Source: Metellina segmentata (Eukaryota > Arthropoda > Arachnida > Araneae > Tetragnathidae). From it: a stretch of DNA of 64,000 bases. Under the pieces are notes generated by a model, which saw nothing but the letters and a program-made list of their open reading frames with translations, had not been told where the DNA came from and did no database searches. The first letter of the stretch is position 1. Every line of letters starts with the position of its first letter. A program made the translations under genes and the position numbers. The DNA is taken from the NCBI GenBank assembly GCA_947359465.1, contig OX375880.1:22892714-22956713 (forward strand), written 5' to 3'. Positions 47,246-58,089 of this stretch are shown one piece after another.

Positions 47246-48360
47246 AGGCGGTAGCTCGGTCGGAAGAGTAACGGAATAGCAACCGGAGGGTTGCGAGTTC
47301 GAATCCAATAATAGAAAGTCGTGTACAAAGTAGGGATGCGACATCGATGTCGATGTTTTCAAAATATCGATGTTTTTAATAAAACATCGATGTATTGGGG
47401 TCGATGTTTTGGTAACATCGATGTTTATACTTGTCGATGTTTTATTTCTAAATGAAAAAAGTACCGTTATAAAAATTTTAAAAACAACCAAGTAGCATAA
47501 TTTTCACACTCAGCAAATTGAACATACTTTTAGACCAAAGTGACCAAGGATGAAGGGTCTGAAAAGTAGGGATGCGACATCGATGTCGATGTTTTCTAAA
47601 CATTGATGTTTTATGAGAAACATCGATGTATTGGAGCTGATGTCACATCACTAGTTGCTAAACCAGTTTTAAGAAATGGGGAAAAAAGTTTGAATTCACT
47701 GAATTTTAAAAACATCGATGGTTTGGAGGAGATTTATTTTCAACATCGATGTTTTAATTTTGACCATCGTTGTTTTGCTGTCGATGTCGCACCAATAGTT
47801 GGTCAACCAGTTTTAAGAAATGGGGAAAAAAGTTTAAATACACTGAATTTTAAAAACATCGATGGTTTGGAGGAGATTTATTATCAACATCGATGTTTTG
47901 CTTTCGATGTCGCATCAATAGTTGGTCAACCAGTTTTAAGAAATGGGGAAAAAAGTTTAAATACACTGAATTTTAAAAACATCGATGTTTTTGGGTCGAT
48001 GTATTATCAACATCGATGTTTTAATTTTGAACATCGATGTTTCAAAACATCGAAGTTTTGCTATCGATGTCGCATCCCTAGTACAAAGAGGGATAATGCA
48101 CGTTAAATCTGTCGTGTCGTGCAGTGACAGCTCAGGTGTTGCCTCGTCATCTGACCGTGGTTCAAAATTACGAGGTGCTGTCCTCGGATATTTCCCTTAA
48201 GGGAATGATCGCGGACCATCGTCAATAGCCCGGCGTGTTGCTCTAGTACGACGTTAACTAAAATTACCATTACCATTACCCTTCGGAGGTTGATCCCAGG
48301 CTGTCGCCAATAGCTCGTTGTGTTGCACCAAAGTGGAGTTAATTATTTAATTATCTACCT
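47246..48360 (+). mobile_element. SINE with type II head, interrupted by CATCGATG element
   Basis: The head at 47246-47315 has GGTAGCTCGGTCGG (A-box) and GGGTTGCGAGTTCGAATCC (B-box). The sequence breaks at GTACAAAG (47323-47330) and resumes after 48088 with GCACGTTAAATCTGTCG and the rest of the body, ending in ATTACCATTACC near 48280. A second short 3' piece follows to 48360. The intact SINE outside the insertion is compatible with a single copy plus a small 3' fragment. Confidence 0.85.
47331..48080 (+). mobile_element. hAT-like element built of CATCGATG repeats, copy 2, inserted in a SINE
   Basis: The ends are TAGGGATGCGACATCGATGT and the inverted equivalent GCGACATC...CATCCCTA. The 8-bp duplication GTACAAAG lies at 47323-47330 and 48081-48088. 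A second internal left-type terminus (TAGGGATGCGACATCG) occurs at about 47568, preceded by GGTCTGAAAAG. The same internal terminus and flank occur in copy 1 in the inverse orientation, so this composite structure is inherited and not local. Apparent ORFs (47603-48106) repeat the same peptide because they translate the tandem segments and are not genes. Confidence 0.9.
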
Positions 48361-48372
48361 AACTCGTGTGTA

Positions 48373-48705
48373 CTAAAAATAATCAGGATCACACACATTT
48401 GCATTACCTGGAGATAGGCATTGAGGCGGTGTAGATGTCAACACTTCTAATACCCTCATCACATCACTTCCGGTTTTTGAGCCCCACCCCAGTGCAACCA
48501 TCAGGAAGTAAGCAACACCTGTTTGAAAATGATGACTTTTGCGAAAGGAGTTCTTACCACTTTGTCCATGCTCCGTAACCCCAGAAAGTACTTTCCATAT
48601 ATTTGTTTGTATTGGTGGGTCAGCTTCTGGACGAACAAGAGTTTGGCGCTGTGACTTGTAAAATATGGTCTCTTGAACTTGGGCTAAGATGAACAGACTC
48701 TCCAA
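48373..48705 (-). CDS. Candidate minus-strand ORF of unrecognised origin
   Basis: The frame is open for 110 codons, with base composition less AT-rich than the flanks, ending at TAG. It includes RQTLVRPEADPPIQTNIWKV, and a GTAAGA-like donor lies inside (minus-strand CAAAGTG|GTAAGA). It could be an old transposon segment or an exon. No domain is recognised, and the start is a non-ATG frame opening. Confidence 0.25.
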   Translation of the reverse strand: MESLFILAQVQETIFYKSQRQTLVRPEADPPIQTNIWKVLSGVTEHGQSGKNSFRKSHHFQTGVAYFLMVALGWGSKTGSDVMRVLEVLTSTPPQCLSPGNANVCDPDYF

Positions 48706-48992
48706 CTGTTACGGAACTTCCGTAGTTGCAACGTAAATTAGGTAAAAACTACGGAGCTACGGATGTATAGTGAAAAACTACGGATCTCGTACAAAAAGTA
48801 CCGAAAATACTTTGAAATAATAGAAATGAATAATGGAAGTTTTTTACAATGTCAAACTAAGCACTGAGAACTTCAAAAAAGCAAAAAATGCTTGCCATCC
48901 AATGCAAAAAAAAATTGCAGATGAGATGTTAATAAATAGGTAATTAGTTTGATCAACAAAATTGCGTTGTGTGACTTTTAAAATAAGATTAA

Positions 48993-50633
48993 TCTATATA
49001 AATTAGAATGGAGTGTTTGTTTGTACATTGAATATTTTCGACCCATTTCAAGTTTTCTATCCGTTTTGGACCCTTCTGATGTCAAATCCGCCATTTTCGC
49101 GTTTGGTGTCTGTCTGTATGTATGTTGTGCCCTATACACGTTCACACGGTTTAATATATTTTCATGGAAATTTGCATACAGTGAGTACTTATCTTCATTT
49201 AGTGAGTGGAATTGGTTGCGAAAGTCTGTCTGTCCGTCTTTCTGTTCTATGTTCGATTTTGTGTTTGTGCAGGCATCACATGAATTTTATTCCAGATATT
49301 TGATTTAAATGTGTTTTATTTTATACATTATTTATTAGTTTAGTGAATGCAATATTAAATATTTCTTTATTGTTATATTTAGTTAAGTTTCAAGCTAAAA
49401 CACCTGAGTAAGTATACTAAAATCAACCATAATTTAGTAGTTTTGGAAAAATTGGAATGTATGTTGAATATTACGATTACTTCGATTGCTTTACCAGTAC
49501 TGCAGAAAAAGTAATTATTCTTAAAATAATTATTTTTTTATGGAATTTCAGCAATAATATTTCATTTATTTCGAGTCTTATTTTTGCTCTTTGCGCAATG
49601 AAAACGATTTCCGAATATTTGGGACAGACGATATTTTTCAACGAACGGGAATGAACGAGATCGCGAGCATTGATATTTTCTGTTTCTTTCGCTCTGAATT
49701 AATTTCACATTTCTAAAATTTGTGCACTTTTAGTTGTAATTGTGGCAACTGTGCGATATCAAGAGATAAAAATGAATCACAAATTAGTATCTTTAGAACA
49801 ATTTTTTCCGACATCTTTTATTTTGTTTTATTTTGCTGTTTTCTGTTTTAAATATTTATTATTTTAATAAATGAGTTTTACTTCTCATCACACACAACAC
49901 CACCACAAAGTATTAGATTTAAAATTAGCAGGTAAGTCAGAATAAATTTTCAGTAAATTTTAAGTAGAGTTATGCCATTATTGAAAGAATAATGCCGTTA
50001 TTGAAAGAATAATACCGTCATTGAAAGAATAATGCCGTTATTTAAAGAATAATGCCGTTACTGAAAGAATATGCCGTTATTAAAAGAATAATAATATTTA
50101 AAAAATCCGAACTGGAACTTTTCAAACATTAAAAAATTCGTTGTCATAATGACAGGAGAAGATTACAACATTTCACTATGTCACATACCGGATGCAAGAG
50201 TGCCACAGGTAAAAAAAACATTGTTTTGTTGACTATGAGTGCGAGAGCACTCGCCGTAAGACATAATTTTTATTAATTGAGTTGAACATGAAAAGAACTT
50301 CAGAAAGGGAATTCCAAATCTCCCTCAAAATCGTCTTTTGTAGTAGTAACCTTTCGTCCGTTCGTTTGTAGTAGTAACCTTTGTAGTGTCACCTTTCGTC
50401 ATTTTGTAGCTTTGTCATACAGTAAGGGTGCGATGTATATGAAATATATTACATGAATGGATATGCATGTGTAAGGATTTGTGTCCAAAGTAAGTTGTAG
50501 AAATTATAAAGATGACGAAAGTTATTCAAATAAATTTTTATTCTACAAAAAACGTAAGTCATTATATATTTTGATTATCTCTTCAATTTAGAGTAAACCA
50601 ATTCAAACCGAGTAAGGTCGGGTATTTTGCTAG
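48993..50633 (+). mobile_element. Non-autonomous Helitron, family 1, copy B
   Basis: The element starts TCTATATAAATTAGAATGG at 48993, preceded by A, and ends GGTATTTTGCTAG at 50633, followed by T. It is collinear with copy A (37649-39230) except for indels. The most visible is expansion of the ATTGAAAGAATAATGCCGTT motif, six units at 49978-50095 versus about three in copy A. The (CTGT)n tract is shorter here. Confidence 0.85.
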
Positions 50634-50816
50634 TTCATTTATATATTAAGTCAATAATTTTCTTAACTAATTTTGAATATTGTTTAAAATATTTGTTTCA
50701 ATTAATTATTCAGTAATTTTTTAATTTTATTCATTAATTTTAATTATTTATTAATTATTTTATTATTTAGTAACTTTTCATTAATTTTAATAATTAATCA
50801 ACACTTTATTGATACT

Positions 50817-50950
50817 ATGTCAGTAAGAAGTGCTACTGATGATTGGTATACCAATGTTGTAGAGTATGAAAATGAAGCGATTAAAGTATATCAAACGATC
50901 AGTACGAAAAATAAGTTTTCACTCGATCCAAAAATATCCGATGAAATGAG
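50817..50950 (+). CDS. Candidate first coding exon, 44 codons plus two bases, unrecognised
   Basis: It starts with ATG at 50817 and stays open to AG|GTTAGT with the intron boundary at 50950/50951, phase 2. The peptide starts MSVRSATDDWYTNVVEYENE and contains FSLDPKISDEM near its end. Acidic and polar composition and codon usage contrast with the AT-rich poly-T/A sequence immediately upstream. It is not associated with any recognised transposon; a SINE begins just downstream. A downstream exon was not found. Confidence 0.4.
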
Positions 50951-50964
50951 GTTAGTAGATAATT

Positions 50965-51255
50965 AATTATTGTCGCACTGGAGTTGCGCAACGGGCTATT
51001 GGCGTCGGTCCGGGATTCATCAAGAATTGAAAGATCGAATGAAAAGGCCTCGTCTTATTGAAATGTGGTCAGATGAAGATGTGAACACCTCAGCTGCTAT
51101 CCCACTCTCCAAACTTCCACACCAACGTGAGGACATTTCAGGCCAGAACAGATCTAACGTGCACGTACACGACAGTATTTGGTTGGATCGAGTTTCGAAC
51201 TCGCAACTGTCCGGTTGCAAATCCGTCGCCCTTCCAACTTTGCTACCCCACCGAT
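50965..51255 (-). mobile_element. SINE copy, type II head
   Basis: Minus-strand head phrases GGGTAGCAAAGTTGGAAGGG and GTTGCGAGTTCGAAACTCGA are followed by the common body (GCCTGAAATGTCCTCACG, TTTGGAGAGTGGG). The 3' end is near 50970. The copy overlaps several spurious ORFs on both strands. Confidence 0.8.
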
Positions 51256-51404
51256 GGAACGAAATCATTGTCAAACATTGTTTCTCAGATACGAAACATT
51301 TGTATAGCAGTGAATAAGATAGAAATAACATTTTGAAATATTTGTGCTGTGCACGCAATTGTGATATTTAAATTTTCGTTCCGAATCCGAAGTAATGAAA
51401 GCGA

Positions 51405-51589
51405 ATGATAAATGCAGCTGTTACCTTACAAGTGTTTTTCGTATCGCTTTTTCTCATTAATACATTGTCTTTCCGAGCCAGCTATTGTTTTCACTTTCTT
51501 TTACTGTCGGTTTCGATACTCTGTATTCAAATAAAAGTCAGTAATATGAAAGGCGATACAATTAATTTTCGAGTCTTCTTTGTTCACGG
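51405..51589 (+). CDS. Candidate exon with hydrophobic, signal-like N-terminus
   Basis: ATG at 51405 opens MINAAVTLQVFFVSLFLINT, hydrophobic over about 15 residues and followed by a second hydrophobic stretch (FHFLLLSVSILC). The frame runs to CACGG|GTAAGTAAT with the boundary at 51589/51590 (phase 2). This would suit a signal peptide or membrane-anchored first exon, but AT-rich DNA easily yields hydrophobic ORFs. Confidence 0.25.
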
Positions 51590-51903
51590 GTAAGTAATCA
51601 TAGACTGGAATAACGCTGGATTTTGAATCTCAATTGTTTGAAACGTCATTGCATCGCTTTGGTATCTATCGAATATTTATTGCATGTATTGTACTTGGAG
51701 AGCTACCCCGTTTTCTTTATTTTGAATATAACAAACGCGGGTTGAAGTGAAGCGTAGTTACTTTAATATAAATATGTAAATATTATTTCAGTGCCTCTGG
51801 AAGTTTTAGTTATTTTTCCTGACAATGCTTCTAGGAATATAGGATTAAACTTTCCACCCTGAACTCTTCATGCAAATACTTATGAATATTTTCCTGTTCT
51901 TTT

Positions 51904-52230
51904 GGGCCGACCAACCGGTATAGTACTTAAGGTGTTAGCCTCTAGATAGGAAGGTTCCTGGTTTGAATCCGGGTCCGTGCATGAATGTTTGTAAGCGTAT
52001 GGTGTAGAGGCCGCAGGTGCACATTAAAACTGTCGTGGCTGAAAGTCTTCACGTTGGGTTGGTGTGGAAGTTTGGAGAGTGGGGTGCCAGGTCAGGTGTT
52101 TCTTCGTCATCTGACCGTGGTTCAAAATTACGAGGTGTTGTCCTCGAATCTTTCCTTTAAGGGATTGATCGTCGTCAATAGCCCGTTGTGTTACTCTAGT
52201 ACAACGTAAAGTAAAAAAGTTACCAATTAC
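51904..52230 (+). mobile_element. Full-length SINE, type I head, with near-perfect target duplication
   Basis: The head runs from CCGACCAACCGGTATAGT through GGTTTGAATCCGGGTCC, then the common body, ending CCAATTACC. The flanks are CCTGTTCTTTT (51893-51903) and CTGTTCATTTT (from 52231), a duplication differing by about one base. A few bases are deleted in the GGGATTGATC region compared with the 13.0 kb copy. Confidence 0.85.
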
Positions 52231-52239
52231 CTGTTCATT

Positions 52240-54130
52240 TTAATTCATTTTAATTCTGTGCTTACAAAATTCCATCTTCAGTGGTAAGTTCTGATAGTAG
52301 GATGAAAATGTCATTTAATTATTCTGGAATCTTTAATCCTTTTGTTGACAATGCCATTCAAGCAGACAAATAAATAAAGTAGTTGGTTTGACATAATCAA
52401 CTATATATCATTGTTGCCAAATCAATTAACATATTTAGTTTTCGTATTATATGAAATATATTATAATAAACAGCATCAAGCGTTTAATTAAGCAATTAAA
52501 TATGTTTTTAAGAGGAAAAAACGTTACTAGAAAATTATCAACGACTACGGGAATTGGAAAATCAATCCAACAGATAAAATTGGCGATTAGTATTACAATT
52601 TTATTTAAATGTTCAGTATATTCTATAAAAATGATTGAATCTTTGAAAAACTAATATATTCTTTTGACAATGATGCATGATGCAGTTGCATGCAAAATTT
52701 AATTATCTTAACTGAGAACTAGGGTTGAATGATTCTGGAAAAATTCAGACATCCGAAATCAGAACTTGTTCGAACAACTAAATAACAGATACTAAAAACC
52801 TTTTGTATGGATGGTTACATCTCTGCGGTTCCTATTTTACTGGCATCAGGGATGTTCCATAGAAAACAATGAATTTATTTTGCGATACACTTCATTAAAA
52901 GTACTCTAATTAAAACGCTTCCTACGATTTTAAAGAGCAAGAAATACTTGAAAAAGTCGGTAGTGGATAAAAAGTACCTTAATATACAAGAACTGATTGT
53001 CCTTATTTAGTTAAATTTATTAGGTAGATTTTTCTTACTAATGGCCTAAAAGGAGTGCAAAAAGACCTCATTTAAAAAAATTCCACTTGCAATCATTAAA
53101 AAATAATAAAGTGATGTTCTTTTTAAAATGGTGTGGGTTTGGCACAAAGTTGTTAAATGAGGGGAAAAGCTAAAGTGAAAACTGTGTCCCCTTTTCTGTT
53201 ATCTATGTCAGTAACACTTAAAATAGTGAAATGCGCCATGACAATAAATGACACCTATTTTCTTGCGTAACGGCCACAAAAACTCCGTTATAATATATTT
53301 AGGAAACACCGCTGTGCGAGAGAGAGACATGAAACAAGTCCCATAAAAGAATGAAAGACTGTTCTCGTTATATGCTTTTTCTGTTAACCATTTTGTTTTT
53401 GTGAGGACTGACTCGAAAATTCGTCCAAATGGTAAGCGGGAATTTATTTCATGTTATGTACTGCTGAGATAAAAGAATAACTCGTTCGTACTCACCTTCA
53501 TGTATAAAAGAAAATGGCACGATTGTGGGAGAATACCTGAGATGCAGGTGATACTGCCTTCTCCACGAGCTGTTACCTTCCCACGATCATTACATGAGTC
53601 TCTTGATAGTCTGGCAAAGAATTATTTTTACTTATAGGTCCTTCCTAAAACATTTTCAATGCGAGGATTTTGTTTACTTTGGATCCTTTTTTTGTAGACA
53701 AAAAGGTGGCTACTGAAAGAACTGGTAAATTCGCTCAACGCTCGAGAGATTTATCGGGGTGAACAAATTGAACCGTGGAAAAAACTAAAATGTCTTAATT
53801 TTAAGTGAGGCTTAGAACAGTCGAGATAAAGTGTCTTGATTTTCTTCTCTGATTTCCGTGCCCTTGGCACTGGATCTTGAATTTATTTCACTTTTTCCAC
53901 AAGTAAAATATAAACAATAAAATAAAAACAAAATGCAGGAAAATAAGTCTCAACAATCCTAATTCGGTGGCTTCTTTCGCTGTTAGGGATTACCTTGTTT
54001 GTTTTTGTGAGTGTAGTTATCACGAGTTTTATTACAGTCAGACTCCCAAGATTTATTGTCTCTGTTAAACGTGGGACCTAGGATGGTTAAGCGATCCTTC
54101 TTCTATCTCCGTCGTTTATTTTCACAATTA
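52240..54130. other. AT-rich non-coding stretch
   Basis: No gene was recognised. About 53500-53600 is somewhat less AT-rich, without ORF support. Confidence 0.4.
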
Positions 54131-54149
54131 CTTGACATTTTATGTCTCG

Positions 54150-54215
54150 TGTTTGGCTCAGGTTGGCAAAATATGGCCTTTGAGTCGTAAAACCCAAAAC
54201 CAAACAACCCTCCTT
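54150..54215 (+). mobile_element. 3' end of a type III SINE
   Basis: GGCTCAGGTTGGCAAAATAT followed by GGCCTTTGAGTCGTAAAACC matches the 3' phrase of the SINE at 13375-13590 (minus). Confidence 0.5.
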
Positions 54216-54317
54216 CGAATTACTAGAAGAGTGACGAGGTATCGAACTAGTCTATTAGTTAAATTGGGGACTGATGGTAATTTAAACAAAGCGCTTCCGC
54301 AACTGACCACCGGAACA

Positions 54318-55015
<698 letters not shown>

Positions 55016-55019
55016 TATA

Positions 55020-55818
55020 TGTTACCGCTAAAGTGCAGTAATCCGTTATTCTACAGATTATCTAGGTAATGTTCAGATTAACTATAGGTGATACGTTAAT
55101 GTGCCGAAAATTGTTTCCATTTCTCAAATTACCTAGCTAATTTGCAAATTACCTAGATAATCTGCACATTACCTACTAGACACTCGTTAAAGTGAAAATA
55201 AGATCTTTGCTGGAACAGCACGAACGTACAGTTAACACACCACACCTTTGAATTATTCGATAGTCTCGAGATGATTATTTTTTCTTGGAAACTTTTATTC
55301 GCTTTACATCTTCAATTATGGAATTATACTTTTGTTTTGTCATTAAAACACTATTATATTTTAAATCTTCGCTAAAGAGGTTTGCTAAGAATATTTTCTT
55401 CATTTTACTCACCAATTCGGTTTTTGCTTGCATACTAGGAGTTAAATTTATCTGCTTTAAAAAAAAATCACTACACAAATTCACGTGCTAACAGGCAGAA
55501 ACGAATTTGAAAACAGAATTAGCTATGCTACGCACTGGCAGCCGACGCAAATTATGAGAAATAAAAACAACCGGCGACGACAAGACGCTGGCGAAACCAA
55601 ACTAAAACTAAAAGTGGAGGGAGGGGGGGAAGGTGTAAGGAAAGGAAATGAGGGAAACAAACTTTTGAACTTTAACGATACTGAAGCCGTTAATGCGCAC
55701 ATTACCAAGGTTAAGCGCGGGAAACTCTTGATTCCGCACGCTAACGGAGCAAATCAGTTAATCTGCAGATCATCTACGTAATGTGCACATTAACGGCTTT
55801 CGAGCTCCAGCGGTAACA
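55020..55818 (-). mobile_element. Ginger-like TIR element with TATA duplication, deleted
   Basis: The ends are TGTTACCGC and GCGGTAACA with a 4-bp duplication TATA at 55016-55019 and 55819-55822. TGT...ACA ends with 4-bp duplications are the pattern of Ginger elements, cut-and-paste transposons with retroviral-like integrases. Subterminal regions repeat TAATGTGCAGATTA, ATTACCTAGATAATCTGC and similar palindromic motifs at both ends. The inserted sequence splits the Tc1 relic from its 5' flank, so it is younger than that relic. Confidence 0.7.
55275..55484 (-). pseudogene. Possible N-terminal fragment of a Ginger-type transposase
   Basis: The minus-strand ORF ends in MTKQKYNSIIEDVKRIKVSK. A (F/Y)xxIxEVKxxK segment after a short leader resembles the N-terminal region of arthropod Ginger/KRBA2-like integrase proteins. 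No HHCC or DDE integrase motifs follow. The assignment rests mainly on the element context. Confidence 0.4.
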
Positions 55819-55904
55819 TATACATATGTATCACCATTCATGCTTAAGAGGAAGCCAGCGTTTCCACACCTTTCTTCTCCCTTCATGAATCTTTCTTCTC
55901 CTTC

Positions 55905-56092
55905 AGTGGTGTGAATGTTAGGAGAGTGGGGTACCAGCTCAGATGTTGTCTCGTTATCAGACTGTGGTTCAAAATTAATTACGTGGTGTTGTCCTCGGTT
56001 CTTTCCCTTTGGGATTAATCCCGAACCGTTATCAATAGCCCGTTGTGTTGCTCCAGTAAGACGTTAATTAAAATATCTACCTACCATTACGC
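55905..56092 (+). mobile_element. 5'-truncated SINE copy
   Basis: The copy starts mid-body (GTGTGAATGTTAGGAGAG) and continues through GGTTCAAAATTAATTACGTG, TTTCCCTTTGGGATTAATCC and CGTTGTGTTGCTCCAGTAAG to the 3' end. Confidence 0.8.
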
Positions 56093-57185
56093 CTTTTAAA
56101 AAAATATACTGACCAAAGGTCGACTGCCTTCTAGTTGGAGTCGCACTGTAGAAAAATCACGTGGAACGACATTATATTATACCTTTAAGAAATTTCGAAT
56201 CTTCAGTTCTTTATTTCCAGTGAATTTCAGATTTTCCACCATAGAAATACTATGTATACAAAAAAAAAAAAAGATATATTTTGAGCGAATGAATTTTTGT
56301 TGCAGATTTTAGCATACCCCATCAAAATCTTGACGCTTAGAAAATTTTTAAGCAAACATTTTGCGGGAATTTTTTTAATTTTACTTTTTAAATCATGAGT
56401 CACGAATTTGTGTGTGAAGTGTTTTCAAAGTTCTTTTTCCAATCTGATAATTGAGCGTTTTCACTTGTCTCACTGCCACTTGAAATTATTTTTCTTATGC
56501 CGAGCAGCTGAACAGCTCAGCACACATTATTTTTGTAAGTTTACACTTTAGTAAATATGCATGCGAAAATTTAAAGAGAAAAGACAAACAAGCAAGTTAG
56601 ATGAAAGAGATTCAACAACTCATCGATTAGGACTATTAACCTGAATGCATTTATTGCCCCCCTAAGTTACTCCCTGCAGTACTCAACAGTAATTTAGGTA
56701 ATCATCAGTATAATTAAGAGCACTAGTCTTAAAAACAAATTGGATTTGCTGATCTTTTTGAGCCCCCAGCTAAAGTCAATACGGCCGAAGCTGTATTCCC
56801 TTTCCCCCTTCAAATACAAGGCCGAAATATCGATTGGGAACTTCTTCTGTCTAGGATTTCAAAAGATGCTTACGAAACCACACGGAATTGGAGAATTGAT
56901 TAAATCGTTAGGAAGACCTTTGCGAGAAGCAGCGAACGAAATTAAAAGAATTAGAAAGATATTCCGTCCGGGAGGCTCGCTTAGAAATTCGATAAGGGCA
57001 ACTTAAAACAGAAAAGATTCCGCCAGTGACAAAAGTCGTTACTGTTCACTTAGAAACGCAGAAAAAAAAAGAACTTTCACATTAAATCGGTTTAGGACTA
57101 AAGAACTGTGGCTTTCTGAAGTTAACGGCGGATCGTAAAGGGCAGGATTCTCGGAAATTCGAAGTTTCGCTGAAGAGATTAGAAT
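56093..57185. other. Unassigned stretch with one basic ORF
   Basis: An 88-residue ORF at 56740-57006 is Lys/Arg-rich (GELIKSLGRPLREAANEIKR) and slightly less AT-rich than the flanks. I see no motif and cannot tell it from chance. Confidence 0.3.
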
Positions 57186-57190
57186 GTAAA

Positions 57191-57530
57191 TCTATCTCCA
57201 AGACAACGAGCATTCTAAAAATTAAAAATGTGATTGGTTTTGATTAGATGTTTCCTTTTCTGTTCTCAGAATAAATTTCAGTGCTTCAAGTACAGTTAAG
57301 GTTACAGTTAGCTATCAATTTCTAAATCGAGATTTGTGTGATGTAGTATGGCAATGACTCTATCTCTAAGACAACGGGAATTTAAAAAATTAAAAGCGTG
57401 ATTGGTTTTGATTAGATGTTTCCTTTTCTGTTCTCAGAACAAATTTCAGTGATTCAAGTACAGTTAAGGTTACAGTTAGCTATTAATTTCTAAATCGAAA
57501 TTTGTGTGATGGAGTTTGGCAATGACTCGT
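57191..57530 (+). repeat. Two-unit tandem duplication, period 168 bp
   Basis: TCTATCTCCAAGACAACG at 57191 and TCTATCTCTAAGACAACG at 57359 begin two aligned units sharing TGATTGGTTTTGATTAGATG and the TTAAGGTTACAGTTAGCTAT segment. Confidence 0.85.
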
Positions 57531-57564
57531 AATCTTTAGTGGCGATAGCAAAATTTCTAGATTG

Positions 57565-57665
57565 GTAAGAATTATCGTCTCACTGAAGCAACACAATTGC
57601 TGTTAGCGACGGTTCGGAATCAATCTCGAAGAGAAAGATTTGAGGATAATCCCTCTGTCAACGCC
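57565..57665 (-). mobile_element. 3' fragment of the common SINE
   Basis: CGTCTCACTGAAGCAACACA followed by GCGACGGTTCGGAATCAATC matches the minus-oriented 3' part of the family. Confidence 0.65.
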
Positions 57666-58089
57666 TCATTCCGAATTGTAAAGTAACTGTATTTAATTCA
57701 TGTTCTTTTCTGTAATCGCGCACAATATTTCATATTCTTAATCGTATCAGAATTCATGCATTGTCATCTAATCGATGGTCATTTACTAGAATAAGTAGCA
57801 ATTAGAATACAAGAACAACTATTCTTGTAATATATCGCACTTGCAGAATGGGCTTAGTTCGGGTAATATTTAGCAGATATATTTTCAATAAAGTTGTGTT
57901 TGTAACTATTGTGTCAACCGGAAAGTTCTGCGCCGTTTCAAATCGAAGCTAGTTTTGTTATTATTATTTTCCTACCTCTGATAACGAGTGACCTTGATTG
58001 AAGCATTTGTTTATTTGTTGGTATTTTCTGCTTACACTGCATAATTATAGCATTTGTTGTGGCATAATTTTTGTTACACTGCAGTGCTA

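Noticed and set aside
47603..48106. 167-residue ORF with repeated peptide
   Set aside because: It translates the CATCGATG repeat modules of a MITE. The period of the peptide follows the DNA repeat.
56740..57006. 88-residue basic ORF as a gene
   Set aside because: No splice signals, motif or clear coding composition; kept only as a note in the stretch description.
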